A stretch of 64,000 bases of DNA from Tricholoma matsutake (Eukaryota > Basidiomycota > Agaricomycetes > Agaricales > Tricholomataceae), in assembly GCA_026075535.2 (NCBI GenBank), contig AP026538.1:682001-746000 (forward strand), read 5' to 3'. Position numbers and translations under genes: made by a program. Positions 1 to 9,322 of this stretch are shown piece by piece. The notes under the pieces were generated by a model. That model was not told the DNA's origin and ran no database searches. It worked only from the letters and a program-made list of their open reading frames with translations. The stretch's first letter is position 1. The number at the start of each line of letters is the position of its first letter.

Positions 1-253
1 ACTGCTTTTGACAACAGCCAGCAAATAAGCTTATCTCCACCTTCCTTGGTTATCTTTTTAATATAACCTGCTTTGTCCAGTTCCCCCATTGGGTGATCAT
101 GTTCTTGATTATTGGAATTGGGCACACTCTCATGGGGTGCCGAACTCGGTCCAGGAACTGGTTCTTGCTGTTGAGATTGTGGTTGTGTTCAGTTATGATC
201 TGAATCTTGACCCACAGATCTCTTCCAATATTGATCACATGCAATGTCTCTCT

Positions 254-712
254 CTATTTCAGAGGGGAGTCGCTTCTCTCCATAGGTATTGCCGGGATGG
301 TTTGGGATGTTCCTCTGCCTGCCTGGGGCAATTGCTGCCATTCCTGTTGATCATCATGTCTTGGACAAAAGTCCTCAGTGGTCACTGGAGGCAGTGGAGG
401 AGTAGCGTCAGTCACATTGTCATGCACCATTTGCTCGCTTGGTACATCATCATTATCATTTTCTGATGATGGAGGAAGGGGGGGATTTTGTGGCAGTATA
501 GAATCATCACCATCCATTCCAGATGAGTGGTCATCATCTTCTGGTTCTGGAGGTGGAAAATCACCAAGGTCTGTCTTGGCAGGAGTTTTAGCTCCGGGAC
601 AGCATGGGAACAATGTTTCATCAAATAGTGCTGTAGCACCAATGAATATTGCGCCACTAAGTCGCATGAAACAGTATGCTTTAATGCCATCTTCTAATCC
701 AAGGTACATCAT
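254..712 (-). pseudogene. copia integrase C-terminal/linker segment A
   Basis: The first residues (MYLGLEDGIKAY, then FIGATALFDE) match the conserved copia stretch after the integrase core (GYS-x-GYR...V-x-FDE). This is followed by an acidic, proline- and serine-rich tract that normally links integrase to reverse transcriptase. The tract is low complexity (runs of PPEPEDDD type) and carries no catalytic motif. It continues the integrase segment in a different frame. Nothing recognisable as RT follows before the window edge. Confidence 0.6.
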
Positions 713-865
713 TAACTCTGATCGAGGAGCTAATGTGGTTGGATGTTTCTCCTTGGGTAGATAGATGTAAGCACCACAACCAAAGACCTTCAGATCATTT
801 AGATCTGGGCAGACCTTATTCAGGTCCTCAAAAGGTGTCAGCCATTTCAGGCGCCTTATTGGGGT

Positions 866-1630
866 TCAGTTGTATAGGTGTGTTGCATGTTCAATGCAAA
901 ATTCCCACCACAATTGTGGTAGACAAGTGGTGAATTGCAGGGTTTGCGACTTTTCCATTATTGTCCTTATGGCATGCTCTGTGTGCCTGTTCTGTTGGTG
1001 AATGTGGGGTGCAGAGATCTCTATTTTGATGCCGAAATTCTTGAGTGTACTTTGTAGCTCACAATCTTTGAACTCCCCCCCTGGATCAACATGCCAGTGC
1101 TTGATTGTAGTGCCATACTGGGTCAAATCCATTGCCTGAAATTGTCTAATCGCTGTAGCAGCATCAGACTTCTTTCTAAGGCACTGGACCCAGATATGTG
1201 ACATTTTGTCATCCAGAAATACAATAAAGTATTTATGTTTGTGGTACAATAGTACCAGTAGTTCCTTTAGATCGGAATGTATCAATTCAAAGGATTTCTC
1301 TGCACGTGAAGTTGATTTGGGAAAAGATTTTGACGTCATTTTCCCTTCAGTGCACCCTGGACATATAATTTTGTCTTTAGGAATAATTAAATTCCTTGGG
1401 AATTTTATGGTGCTATTAGGCATTTTCCCTAGTGCTTCTTTGGATGGGTGTCCAAGTCGCCTATGCCAAGTCAAGTAGTCAGCAACATACATGGTCGTGA
1501 CATTAATCCTCTTGGTGCTCAATATATGAGTCCGAGCCCAATAGATCATGTCACATCTCCTAAGAGGGACACAATCCATGATTGGGTTTCCTTTCTCAAA
1601 AAATGAAATGTGTGCAGAGGAACCATGCAC
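866..1630 (-). pseudogene. copia integrase segment A
   Basis: GAG-pre-integrase plus integrase core. The N-terminal zinc site is visible as HRRLGH followed by CPGC. The catalytic triad region is recognisable: Asp in ELIHSDLKE, Asp in HVDPGGEF and Glu in QQNRHTEHA. In the last motif the usual QQNG is altered to QQNR. The integrase inserts the reverse-transcribed cDNA into host DNA. The frame is broken from protease by a TGA and from the downstream linker by a frame change near 850. It is non-functional as read. Confidence 0.85.
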
Positions 1631-1669
1631 ATCACTTCCATCTTGTCAAAAGACGCCTATTGACAGTAG

Positions 1670-1981
1670 TCAAGTACTACAGTCAGGTATGTAGTAGATG
1701 GGGTATAATTGCATCTCATGCATCTCTGACTTCCCGTGACATACTACCTGGTGTCTAATGAGGACTACTCCTTTTCCTGCTATATGAGTAGTACCTGTGG
1801 CTGTTTGAACCAAGGTAGAGTCCTTTCTCAGTAAAGGCTCATAGGAAGTGAAATCTTTCATTTCACCAGTGAAGTGCTTTGATGCACCTGAATCCATGAT
1901 CCAGTTGGCACCTTTCTCACATTTTCCATTTGCACACATAACACATATATTAAGATCTACATAAATAATTCCATGATACAT
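1670..1981 (-). pseudogene. copia retropepsin (protease) segment A
   Basis: Aspartic protease domain of a copia polyprotein. The active-site signature is W-I-M-D-S-G-A-S, followed by KHFTG, the usual copia form (about residues 27-39 of the segment). It ends at a TGA after the motif YIPDCST. The same TGA is present in copy B. The reading frame clearly continues beyond it into the integrase segment, so this is an internal stop rather than a real end. The first visible codon is not a start, because in copia the protease is an internal part of gag-pol. Confidence 0.8.
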
Positions 1982-2045
1982 TTAATAGTGGTAATATTTC
2001 ACATGAAAAGTTCACTGTAATCATTGGAACATTAATCTTTGTGCT

Positions 2046-2580
2046 TGGTGTTAATCGAGTGCGATTATCAGACTAAGGTATTACAAACAATACTATAGAC
2101 TTAAATATGCAGAAACAGAACATAGGTAGTATGCTAAAGATAGCACAGAACAGAATAAGGAAGTAGAAGCAGAACAAGATTTCAAGTTGGAAAGAAGTCA
2201 GACCAGGAAAATGAAGCATAGAATGGAGGCATAATTGAGGTTATAACAGCTATTTATACATTGCCAGGGATGCAAAATTATCAGTGCCCTCTGTTGGGAG
2301 CCCAACATACAACCAGGACCTTCCTGCCAATACCATAAGTGCCTGCTGGCCACTGGACCATTGTGACATGAGTGATAATATGGACAGGCTCAATAATACT
2401 AAGGTTGCTAGAGGGGAGTGCATCAACAATTCATGCCATAAATCCAGGGTGGTGTATGAATGGTGCCTGCCTCTCCTCTTGTGTAGATAGTGATTGACAC
2501 AAGAGGCAGAGCAATATATTACCCTGGAGAAAATGTTGGGAATAATGGGAGAGAAAGACATTTTTTCACTGGGGAAAAAT
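2046..2580 (-). other. LTR-like or non-coding stretch beside copia A
   Basis: This piece replaces gag upstream of copia A. On the minus strand it has a TATA-like box (2250-2258) inside AT-rich DNA, and nearby a near-palindromic TGTTGGGAGCCCAACA (2296-2311) resembling an LTR terminus. No partner LTR or target-site duplication is visible. A 103-codon frame across 2250-2561 has no recognisable domain. It could be a solo or truncated LTR of another element. Confidence 0.25.
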
Positions 2581-2605
2581 AAAAGGAACCATCAGTAAAA
2601 ATATG

Positions 2606-3860
2606 TTATTTTCCTACATTTTGTCCTTTTGGTTGCTGCAGAAAAACAACTAATCTGTGTCCAGGAGAAAAACTTGTGAACATGAGGGGGAAAAAGGTCA
2701 TTTCCCCACATATTCCCAGTTTTTTCTCTGTGGAAAAATAACTATGATTTGTGTGGCTCTGTGTGGCTGTAGGTGTTGAGGATGAGGATGAGTCTGATGA
2801 TTCAGAAGAAGATGGTGAGGGAGACATAGGTGGTGGTGTATGGTGCATTGCCATTGCAGCCTCAAGATTATGTTTAGCTGCTTCTTGAAAAAGATCATCC
2901 AATTCTTCAGCAGAATCTGACACATCTGCCTCACTCCACTGCTCATCCTTTTCCACCTCTTTAACTTTTTGGCTTTCATCCTCATCCCATCAAATTCCCC
3001 AGAGTGCATGAAGATGATGCTGTAAAACACCAGTTATGCATAAAACCTAGTACAACATGTTTGACTGGATCCCAATATGGAAGATTATGCAGTGGAGTCC
3101 ATTGCACACCAGTTGTCTTTTGCAGAGCATTTTGACCAGCTTTGGTTGTCTGATACAACCATGCCTCTGCCTGTGCTCACACCTGTGCACCATTACAGAG
3201 CTCCCAAGATTGAATATTGAGATCCTCTAGCTGATCACTGTTGCAGAGGCAGAAAGAACAGAACATTGTAGCACCATGTCCCAAAAAGCCAGTAGCCTTG
3301 TGACTTCCCTCAAGATCAGCAATCACAGGTGCAATTTTTGCTTTCACAGAGATGCCATCAGAATGTCTAGATGTTGGCAAATTTTGGCCTGGTGCAGCAC
3401 CATACTTGGCAACAGATTTAATAACAGGTTCAAGAAGATGAGAGATGGTTGTGGGGTCAGGAAGATGGGGAGGAGGTGTGAGACCACCAATAAATGTATT
3501 CTCAAATCGATACTGAAGATGAAAAGGTAAGTTCAAGCAATAAAGCAGGATTGCTCTGCAAGACACTTTTGCCAATATATAAAATAAGCTGTGTCATAGT
3601 CTATGCAGAATTTGTTAATAACTTACCAGCAATCTTATTGGTATAAGGATTGAACCAATCAATATAGATTCCAAATATTAGATGATAAGGAGACTGTAGA
3701 AAACTTTGCAAGTAATCCCAAGCAGGACTATCCTGGATATCATTCATAGTGGCACCAAAGGCAGCTGGTATATGGTTTCTGTGGTGGTTGAAAGCCTGAT
3801 GAAGGCTGTCTTCAATGACCTTGGTGTTGAAATTAATCCCCATGATGCATGCTGTATACA
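2606..3860 (-). pseudogene. CACTA/Plavaka-like (Tnp2-type) transposase remnant
   Basis: Reading down the minus strand: a block around IDWFNPYTNKIAG (about 3600-3860), a block with CLNLPFHLQYRFENTF, GAAPGQNLPTSR and ATMFCSFCLC (3177-3575), then LPYWDPVKHVVLGFMHNW (about 3020-3130) and an acidic/Ser-rich region (2606-2956). This order and these motifs are those of the large transposase-like proteins common in Agaricomycetes (DWFNP-x-NK-x-AGK; WDP...MH). A GTAAGT donor follows NKIAG near 3627, so an intron separates the first two blocks. Frame breaks near 3035 and a TGA (where WGIWWD would be expected) show decay. N- and C-termini are missing and no terminal repeats were found. Superfamily placement is by motif memory and could be refined. 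Confidence 0.65.
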
Positions 3861-4098
3861 TGAGGCAATACATGCAGCATACACATGTTACTGCGCTTAC
3901 TGCACATACATGTGGTAAACACATTCCTGAGTCATGTGACATCCTTATTATTATGTATATAAGGAGAACCTGTATGGTAGTAGGAATATAGTGTTCTTAC
4001 CTCTGCTAACCCTAGCTGTAAGTCTAACTAAACCCCAGGTAGGTTGTAAGGAACTAGTTGTCTCTTCCACTGTGCAGCATATATAGTCTGCTCCAACA
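3861..4098 (+). repeat. probable 5' LTR end of copia B
   Basis: A TATA box (TGTATATAAGG, about 3955-3965) lies upstream, and the stretch ends ...CTCCAACA immediately before a perfect copia-type primer site. An LTR should end in CA and be followed directly by the primer-binding site, so the 3' LTR boundary at 4098 is well supported. The 5' boundary is not visible. The CACTA-like ORF stops making sense near 3845-3860, so the LTR may start there. No second LTR exists because the element is truncated. Confidence 0.45.
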
Positions 4099-4112
4099 GG
4101 TTATGGGCCCTG
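4099..4112 (+). promoter_or_regulatory. copia primer-binding site (half initiator-tRNA-Met type)
   Basis: GGTTATGGGCCCTG directly after the LTR 3' end. In Drosophila copia the minus-strand primer is a 5' half of initiator tRNA-Met cut in the anticodon loop, and the PBS complements the anticodon stem region with almost this sequence. The match at the exact expected place supports the same priming mode here. The same site recurs at 15,979 next to another copia LTR. Confidence 0.7.
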
Positions 4113-4345
4113 CTGGGCACATTGCAAACACACCTTAACTAGCTGTGAATGATGTTGACTTCATAGTCTCCAAATTACAACCTTGCGCTCTTCATGAGCT
4201 GCATTGCGCTCCCTGTGAGCTACATATAAAACCTAGGTTCACTAGGGCTACACACTCTGAAGGAGTGCTTTCTCCTTAGATCATTAAATGTGTTTCATTG
4301 AGTAAAAGACTGATTGAGCACTTTTACCAGCAGCCACCAACCATC

Positions 4346-5680
4346 ATGTCTTCAACTCTTGAGAAACTCATACAGACTTTCAACAGATCCAATTACATTC
4401 AATGGGCCAATTTGATGAAGGCATGGCTCAGGTCTCAGGGCCTCTGGTAGATAACTAGTGGGGTGGAAATCAAAGCGCCTCTGGCACCTCCTTTGACGGC
4501 AATGAATACTACTCTTGTAGCGGACGCTACTGCTAAGCTCCAGACCTGGAGCAACAAAAATGACCAGGCTATTGGGAGGCTAGTGCTCCACCTGGCCCCC
4601 TCCATATGGCAGCATGCCAACACCAAGGACACTGCTGAGGAGGTGTGGGACCTCATTCGCACCAATTATGGTGTCGATGGCCCCTCCAAAGTCTTTGCAG
4701 ACTTTAGGTCTGCATTAGTGATCAGAATCCTGGCTGCAAATCCAGCGCCAGAGATTGCTAAGATGGCTGACAAATTTGAGTGCCTCATGGCTGCCAATGT
4801 TGCCATCCCCAAGCTAGTACAGGCAATGATTCTACTTGCTGCAATGCCGCGCAAGTATGACTCATTATCCTCCATGGTTGTAAACATGACTGCTACTAGT
4901 GCCTTGATGTTCAAACATGTCAAGGACTTTATTGTCACAGAAGCCTCAAGGTGCATGGCAATTGGAAAGCCCACCAGCCTGCCTCAGGCCAATAAGCTTT
5001 CTGCTGTCAAGCACAAAGGGGGAAACCCTAAATGGCAGCCCAAAGAAAGGCAAGACAACAATGGAGAGTCATCCCAAAAATGTGGATGATGCGGGAACAA
5101 AAAGACAAAGGAGGATAAGCCCAAAGATAAGCATACCCACCTCGCCTCCAGTGCCTTTACCACCATAAATGGCACCATCATACTGCCAATGCCACTCATT
5201 CAGCACATCGAACAGCATGACCACACTCCCACAAGGGACCCTCGCTGCCGACCACCTGCACAGGCATATATGGGTGCAGCCTCTACCTCTCGTTTGGTTT
5301 ATGCTGAATATCAGCAAGCTCGAGACACCCTTGAGCAAATGCAACTTCCATGGAGTGTGAAAAATCTGCGACTACTGGAAGAGCACCTGACAGTGCAAGA
5401 AGGTAAGAGAAGGAGGATTGAACCAGAACCTAGGATCATGGAGGCCGATGACGATACCATCTCCCTCAAATCAGAGCCTCCAGTTTCTGATGAAGAAGTG
5501 TGGAAGGCCGTCGATGAGATGCTCATTGATGAACTGCTTGAAATGGGTGGATATGATGATGGGTCAGTCCTTTTCCCTGCTACAAGCACAAAGATTAATG
5601 TTCCAATGATTACAGTGAACTTTTCATGTGAAATATTACCACTATTAAATGTATCATGGAATTATTTATGTAGATCTTAA
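4346..5680 (+). pseudogene. copia gag (UBN2-type) with two in-frame stops
   Basis: The ATG at 4346 opens MSSTLEKLIQTFNRSNYIQW, the typical start of copia gag (NYxxW). The same frame continues after a TAG at about 4447 (within SQGLW*ITSG) through a helical capsid-like region (ATAKLQTWSNKNDQAIG; EEVWDLIRTNYG). It ends at a TGA at 5087-5089 inside a zinc-knuckle-like CG*CGNKK, and then continues in frame to about 5680 with an acidic tail. Both stops look like Trp codons (TGG) changed to TAG/TGA. Gag packages the element RNA. Dead as read. Confidence 0.75.
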
Positions 5681-5960
5681 TATATGTGTTATGTGTGCAA
5701 ATGGAAATTGTGAGAAAGGTGCTGACTGGATCATGGATTCAGGTGCATCAAAGCACTTCACTGGTGAAATGAAAGATTTCACTTCCTATGAGCCTTTACT
5801 GAGAAAGGACTCTGCCTTGGTTCAAACAGCCACAGGTACTACTCATATAGTAGGAAAAGGAGCAGTCTTCATTAGACACCAGGTAGTATGTCACGGGAAG
5901 TCAGAGACGCATGAGATGCAATTATACCCTGTCTACTACATACCCGACTGTAGTACTTGA
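5649..5960 (+). pseudogene. copia retropepsin segment B
   Basis: Near-identical to protease segment A on the other strand, including the W-I-M-D-S-G-A-S active site and the terminating TGA (5958-5960). The frame sense continues after the stop (LLSIGVF, then DGSDVHGSSAH in the next frame), as in intact copia polyproteins. Identical placement of the stop in A and B dates it before their separation. Confidence 0.8.
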
Positions 5961-5973
5961 CTACTGTCAATAG

Positions 5974-6267
5974 GTGTCTTTTTACAAGATGGAAGTGATG
6001 TGCATGGTTCCTCTGCACACATTTCATTTTTTTGAGAAAGGAAACCCAATAATGGATTGTGTCCCTCTTAGGAGATGCGACATGATCTATTGGGCTTGGA
6101 CTCATATATTGAGCACCAAGAGGATTAATGTCACGACCATGTATATTGCTGACTACTTGACTTGGCATAGGCAACTTGGACACCCATCCAAAGAAGCGCT
6201 AGGGAAAATGCCTAATAGCACCATAAAATTCCTGAGGAATTTAATTATTCCTAAAGACATGCATTAG
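5974..6267 (+). pseudogene. copia GAG-pre-integrase segment B, truncated
   Basis: Carries TWHRQLGHPSKEALGKMP, the H-x-x-x-x-H half of the integrase zinc site. It is cut just before the CxxC half, which in copy A follows as CPGC. The coding sequence ends at the element breakpoint near 6262, so no catalytic core is present. Confidence 0.75.
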
Positions 6268-6423
6268 TTCTTAGCTTTCTCATCTTGTGCACAACACCCC
6301 TCAAAGTTATGGACACGCATAAGCATAGGGAGGCACAGCTCACTGAAGCCAAGTCTGTTCCACCCTTGTATGTTGCTGCATGGCTCACTTGCTCTGTGTG
6401 CATATTGCGCTCTACTCATGTGG

Positions 6424-6584
6424 TTGTCTTTTGTCAGGTCATAGATTTTCCCTTTATCTGCCTTACCCTACATCCATATCTCTCAAATGTCTCAGATCAC
6501 AACAGTTGTCTTTCATCAGGTCGTAGATTTTCCCCATGTCCATTTTGCCCTACATCTGTCTCTCATGTGTCTCAGATTGTAACA
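6424..6584 (+). repeat. two-unit tandem repeat of about 80 bp
   Basis: Unit 1 (6424-6505) and unit 2 (6506-6584) both run from TTGTCTTT, through TCAGGTC-TAGATTTTCCC and CCCTACATC, to CTCAGAT and a closing AACA. They differ by scattered substitutions. The repeat lies just outside the truncated copia end and inside no recognisable gene. No other feature was seen between 6268 and 6660. Confidence 0.7.
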
Positions 6585-6669
6585 ATAGTTTTGGATAAAT
6601 AGAAAAGATGGTATTAACTTGAAATACATTAAGTGACTTGGCAAGCATGAATATGAAGAGGTAAGTAAA

Positions 6670-6973
6670 TCAATTATGGGATTCTGGAATGTGCTTGATA
6701 TTGTTGGTGATAATCCCAACTGAGTCTGAGATAGAGTTAAGGAGCTCACACACTTTCATTTGGGTGCCCTGAATGCTAGCCGAGTTGTCATCAAGACTGG
6801 CTGTGACAGAGTTCCGCAACTGTGCTTCAGAGGTAAGGGTAAAGCAGTGGGTGAAGGGTACTTTGTCATCTTCTGTGACCTTGGGGGGAACAGTAGTCTG
6901 GTGTGGTAAGCCACAAAGGACACAGAGATGAAGCTCAAGTGCAGCCTGAAAGTGATTTAGACTTTAAAGTGCT
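6670..6973 (-). pseudogene. downstream part of an unknown ORF split by Gypsy-1
   Basis: Read on the minus strand, an open frame (…LELHLCVLCGLPHQTTV… to KHIPESHN then TGA at 6670) begins exactly at the Gypsy-1 target-site duplication. It continues, in the same phase, the ORF that stops at the other side of the element (14,189-14,432). One TAA (formed by the target sequence) lies at the junction and looks like a changed CAA. The product is a Ser/Thr-rich protein without a domain I recognise. Confidence 0.45.
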
Positions 6974-7645
6974 TGTTAAGACTATAGGTCTCAACTCAGC
7001 CTAGTCTTTGTATGTTGCAGTTGGAGGCTTTCCAACTGTATCAGTTCTTGCAGTAAGAGGCTTTCTTACTGTATCGTGTTCTGTTCAGGACTTGGTGCTT
7101 CCTAAGTCGATACAGCTCTCCATACTCAGAGGCTTTCTGAGTAGACCATCGGTTCATGTATCACAGTTGGAGGCTTTCCAACTGTTGAGTTCGAGTTATC
7201 ACAGCTAGGGGCTTCCTAAGCTGTCGAGTGTTCTGGTTGAGTCTAAGACCATTATTTGAATTAGGTCAAGCTGAGGAATACAGGCAGTATTACTACGGCT
7301 TATATACAGTTCAAAGATACCTATCGTCCAATCGGAATGCAGGATTGTTATCAAGTAAAAATGGAAAGAACAATAGAAATGACAGGCCTCATGCCTCGCA
7401 TGAGGCGTCCGATGTCACAGAGTGCTGCGGCACAGCATGTTGATTGTGAGAGTCCAATGTCACGGACCTCATGTCAAGGGGCTGTCATACCACAGCATGT
7501 GTGGGAGTGGGTTCGGGTGCATGGAGTCACCATGCGTCAAAGCGTCTCCCATCAGAGGTGAGTTGAGTTGAATCAGAAAAATAAAGTACCTGGTCTTGCC
7601 AGCGTACGTCTGGTCATCCTGGGTTACAATAACAAAATCGTAACA
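6974..7645 (-). repeat. Gypsy-1 3' LTR
   Basis: 672 bp, TG...CA in element orientation. It contains two kinds of internal structure shared with all four LTRs of this family: GCCTCATGC-type perfect palindromes in the U3 part (about 7385-7410) and an array of hairpins with a constant AAGCC loop (7018-7224, described separately). Confidence 0.9.
7018..7224 (-). repeat. hairpin array in Gypsy-1 3' LTR
   Basis: Element-sense reading gives consecutive stem-loops whose stems differ but whose loop is always A-A-G-C-C or a close variant: CAGTTGGA/TCCAACTG, CAGTAAGA/TCTTACTG, ACTTAGG/CCAAGT, ACTCAGA/TCTGAGT and ACAGCTTAGG/CCTAGCTGT. They are spaced roughly 30-45 nt apart. Confidence 0.8.
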
Positions 7646-7740
7646 TCACCCTCTTTCTATCTTTGAAGTCACTGACTTCAAATAATATCTTTGTTCCTCC
7701 TCCGAGGTCTGATCGCATGTGGTCTGGATAGATGAATGGG

Positions 7741-8025
7741 TCAGGGCTGAGGGGTGTGATGGAGGAATAACTTGTGTCCAAACTCGGACCACGATTGGGT
7801 TCTTCTGGTTTGTGCTGCCTCAGGCAGTGGTGTCAACAGGGTGGTGATCTCATTGAGAGGTGGGTTCTCCATAGGGCATTGTAAAATGGAGAATTCAATG
7901 TCTGTAATCAGGGGTTCGGGTCTTGGTCGAAAGATGGCATAGAGGCAGAATACAAAGGTCAGGGCTGTGGCCACAGCCCGGATCGTGCCAACGATGATGG
8001 CAAGGATCTCAATCCCTGTGGGCAT
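7741..8025 (-). CDS. small membrane ORF after the Gypsy-1 chromodomain (ORF4)
   Basis: An intact 94-codon ATG frame located 26 bp after the end of the chromodomain-bearing pol and before the 3' LTR. It has a hydrophobic segment at about residues 7-32 (IEILAIIVGTIRAV... FVFCLYAIF) followed by a positively charged, proline-rich tail, which fits a single-pass or signal-anchored membrane peptide. The same ORF, with the same sequence but a stop after YAIF, sits at the same place in Gypsy-3. An env-like or membrane-targeting role is inference. No family is recognised. It could instead be a conserved untranslated region with a fortuitous frame. Confidence 0.45.
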   Translation of the reverse strand: MPTGIEILAIIVGTIRAVATALTFVFCLYAIFRPRPEPLITDIEFSILQCPMENPPLNEITTLLTPLPEAAQTRRTQSWSEFGHKLFLHHTPQP

Positions 8026-8050
8026 GGTTCCACCTCTACAGCTGTCGCTG

Positions 8051-9277
8051 TCATTTATATGCTCCTAGAATTCTTTCAGCATGTTTTAGGTTTCCCTTGG
8101 GCTCCCATGAGTTCTCCGAGGTCGGGTATCCGACCCACTTCACTAGGAAGTGCATGGTCCTTCCTTTCTTTTTATGTCCGATGATCACTTCCACTTCATA
8201 CTCCAATTTGCCTTCTATCAGGTCGGGTGGTTGTTCTGGGAAGTTTGGTCCATGTGTCTCGGTTTCTTTGTATGGGGAAAGAAGTGCCGTGTGGAATACC
8301 GGGTGTATTTTCCACTGTTCTGGTAACTTCAGTCGATAGGAGAGTGGGCTCAGGACCTTCTCGATAGAGAACGGTCCTTCTCTTTTCGGTGTGAGCTTCT
8401 TTGTTTGGTGCGTCATTCTGAGGTTCTTCGCTTCTAGCCACACTCTGTCTCCTTCTTTGAACGGGGTGAAGTGCCTTGTTGTTCTTTCTGCCATCATTTG
8501 TCTGGCCAACTCGTGAGTTGCCTTTGCTTCGTCTCGGGCCCATTGCAGTGCAACTATTCATTTTTCTATGGCCGGTATGTTCATCTTCAGGTAGGGGAGT
8601 GGGATCGCCTTGGGCTCATAGCCCATCATGAGGTAGAATGGGGAGTTCTTCTGTATGGAGTGTGTCCTCTGGTTGTGTGTGAACTCCACGGTCGGGAGGA
8701 GGTGCTTCCAATTCTCCTGGTTGTTCAAGCAGAAGATCCATAAGTATACTTCCACTTCCTGGTTCACCTGTTCTGTCTCCCCATCGGTCTGGGGGTGGTA
8801 TGCTGTGCTCATTGCCAGCTTGATTCCAAGCAGTCTTCCTAGCTCCTGGAACAGCTGCGAGGCAAATCTGGGATCTCTGTCAGAGATGATCTTGTCTGGG
8901 ATGCCGAATCATTTGTAGACATAGTCTAGATAGAGGGTGGCCGCTCCCAATGCATCCACAGTTTTCCTGCAAGGGATAAAAATTACCCCCTTTGTAAGCC
9001 CATGGTCTACCATGACCATGAGTGCGGACTCTGGTAGGTCAGTTATGAAATCTGTCGTCACCATTGCGAATGGTCTCGTTGCTTTGGATCTGATCAGTTG
9101 CAGTGGGGGTGTCGTTGGGTGGGTGTTGACCTTCATTTGCTGGCATGTAGCACATCCAGCAACATAGTTCTTGATGTATGTCATCATTCCTGGCCACCAG
9201 TAGTCCCTCCTGATCATTTTGGTTGTCTGCCATTGTCCTGGGTGTCCGCTGGTTACTCCTTCGTGGTATTTTTCCAC
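8051..9277 (-). pseudogene. Gypsy-1 integrase with C-terminal chromodomain
   Basis: Three frame segments (8909-9277, 8558-8812, 8051-8509) make one integrase. The zinc site is HEGVTSGH followed by CATCQQMK. Catalytic Asp is in TTDFITDLP, and the Glu lies in TDGETEQVNQE. The C-terminus has the chromodomain signature YEVEVIIGHKKKG..FLVKWVGYPTSENSWEP, which in chromoviruses binds modified histone tails and steers insertion. The stop at 8558-8560 is shared with Gypsy-3. A frame break near 8890 removes part of the core. Confidence 0.85.
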
Positions 9278-9322
9278 CAGCTTCTTCCATAGATCTCCAT
9301 TGTCTGGGACGTAGCACCTGTC

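Larger units (their letters stand above)
1..2045 (-). mobile_element. Ty1/copia retrotransposon fragment A (protease, integrase, start of RT linker)
   Basis: Read on the minus strand this holds, in copia order, a retropepsin, a GAG-pre-integrase zinc region, an integrase core and the acidic proline-rich linker that precedes reverse transcriptase. It runs off the window start, so RT and RNase H are not seen. Sequence from about 970 to 2045 is the near-exact reverse complement of copia fragment B (5590-6262), and similarity stops abruptly at 2045, where gag should begin. The copy therefore lacks gag and was truncated or rearranged. Seen: gene order and the inverted match. Inference: a dead copy. 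Confidence 0.85.
4099..6262 (+). mobile_element. Ty1/copia retrotransposon fragment B (PBS, gag, protease, start of integrase)
   Basis: Plus-strand copia 5' half: primer site, gag, protease and GAG-pre-integrase, cut off at about 6262 in the middle of the pre-integrase region (IIPKD, then unrelated sequence). Its 5590-6262 part is the inverted duplicate of copia A. The two copies share at least one disabling TGA, so one derives from the other or both come from the same defective parent. No RT, RNase H or 3' LTR is present. Confidence 0.85.

Noticed and set aside
3846..3900. TG at about 3860 as the exact 5' end of the copia B LTR
   Set aside because: Without a second LTR or target duplication the start cannot be fixed; several TG dinucleotides are equally possible.
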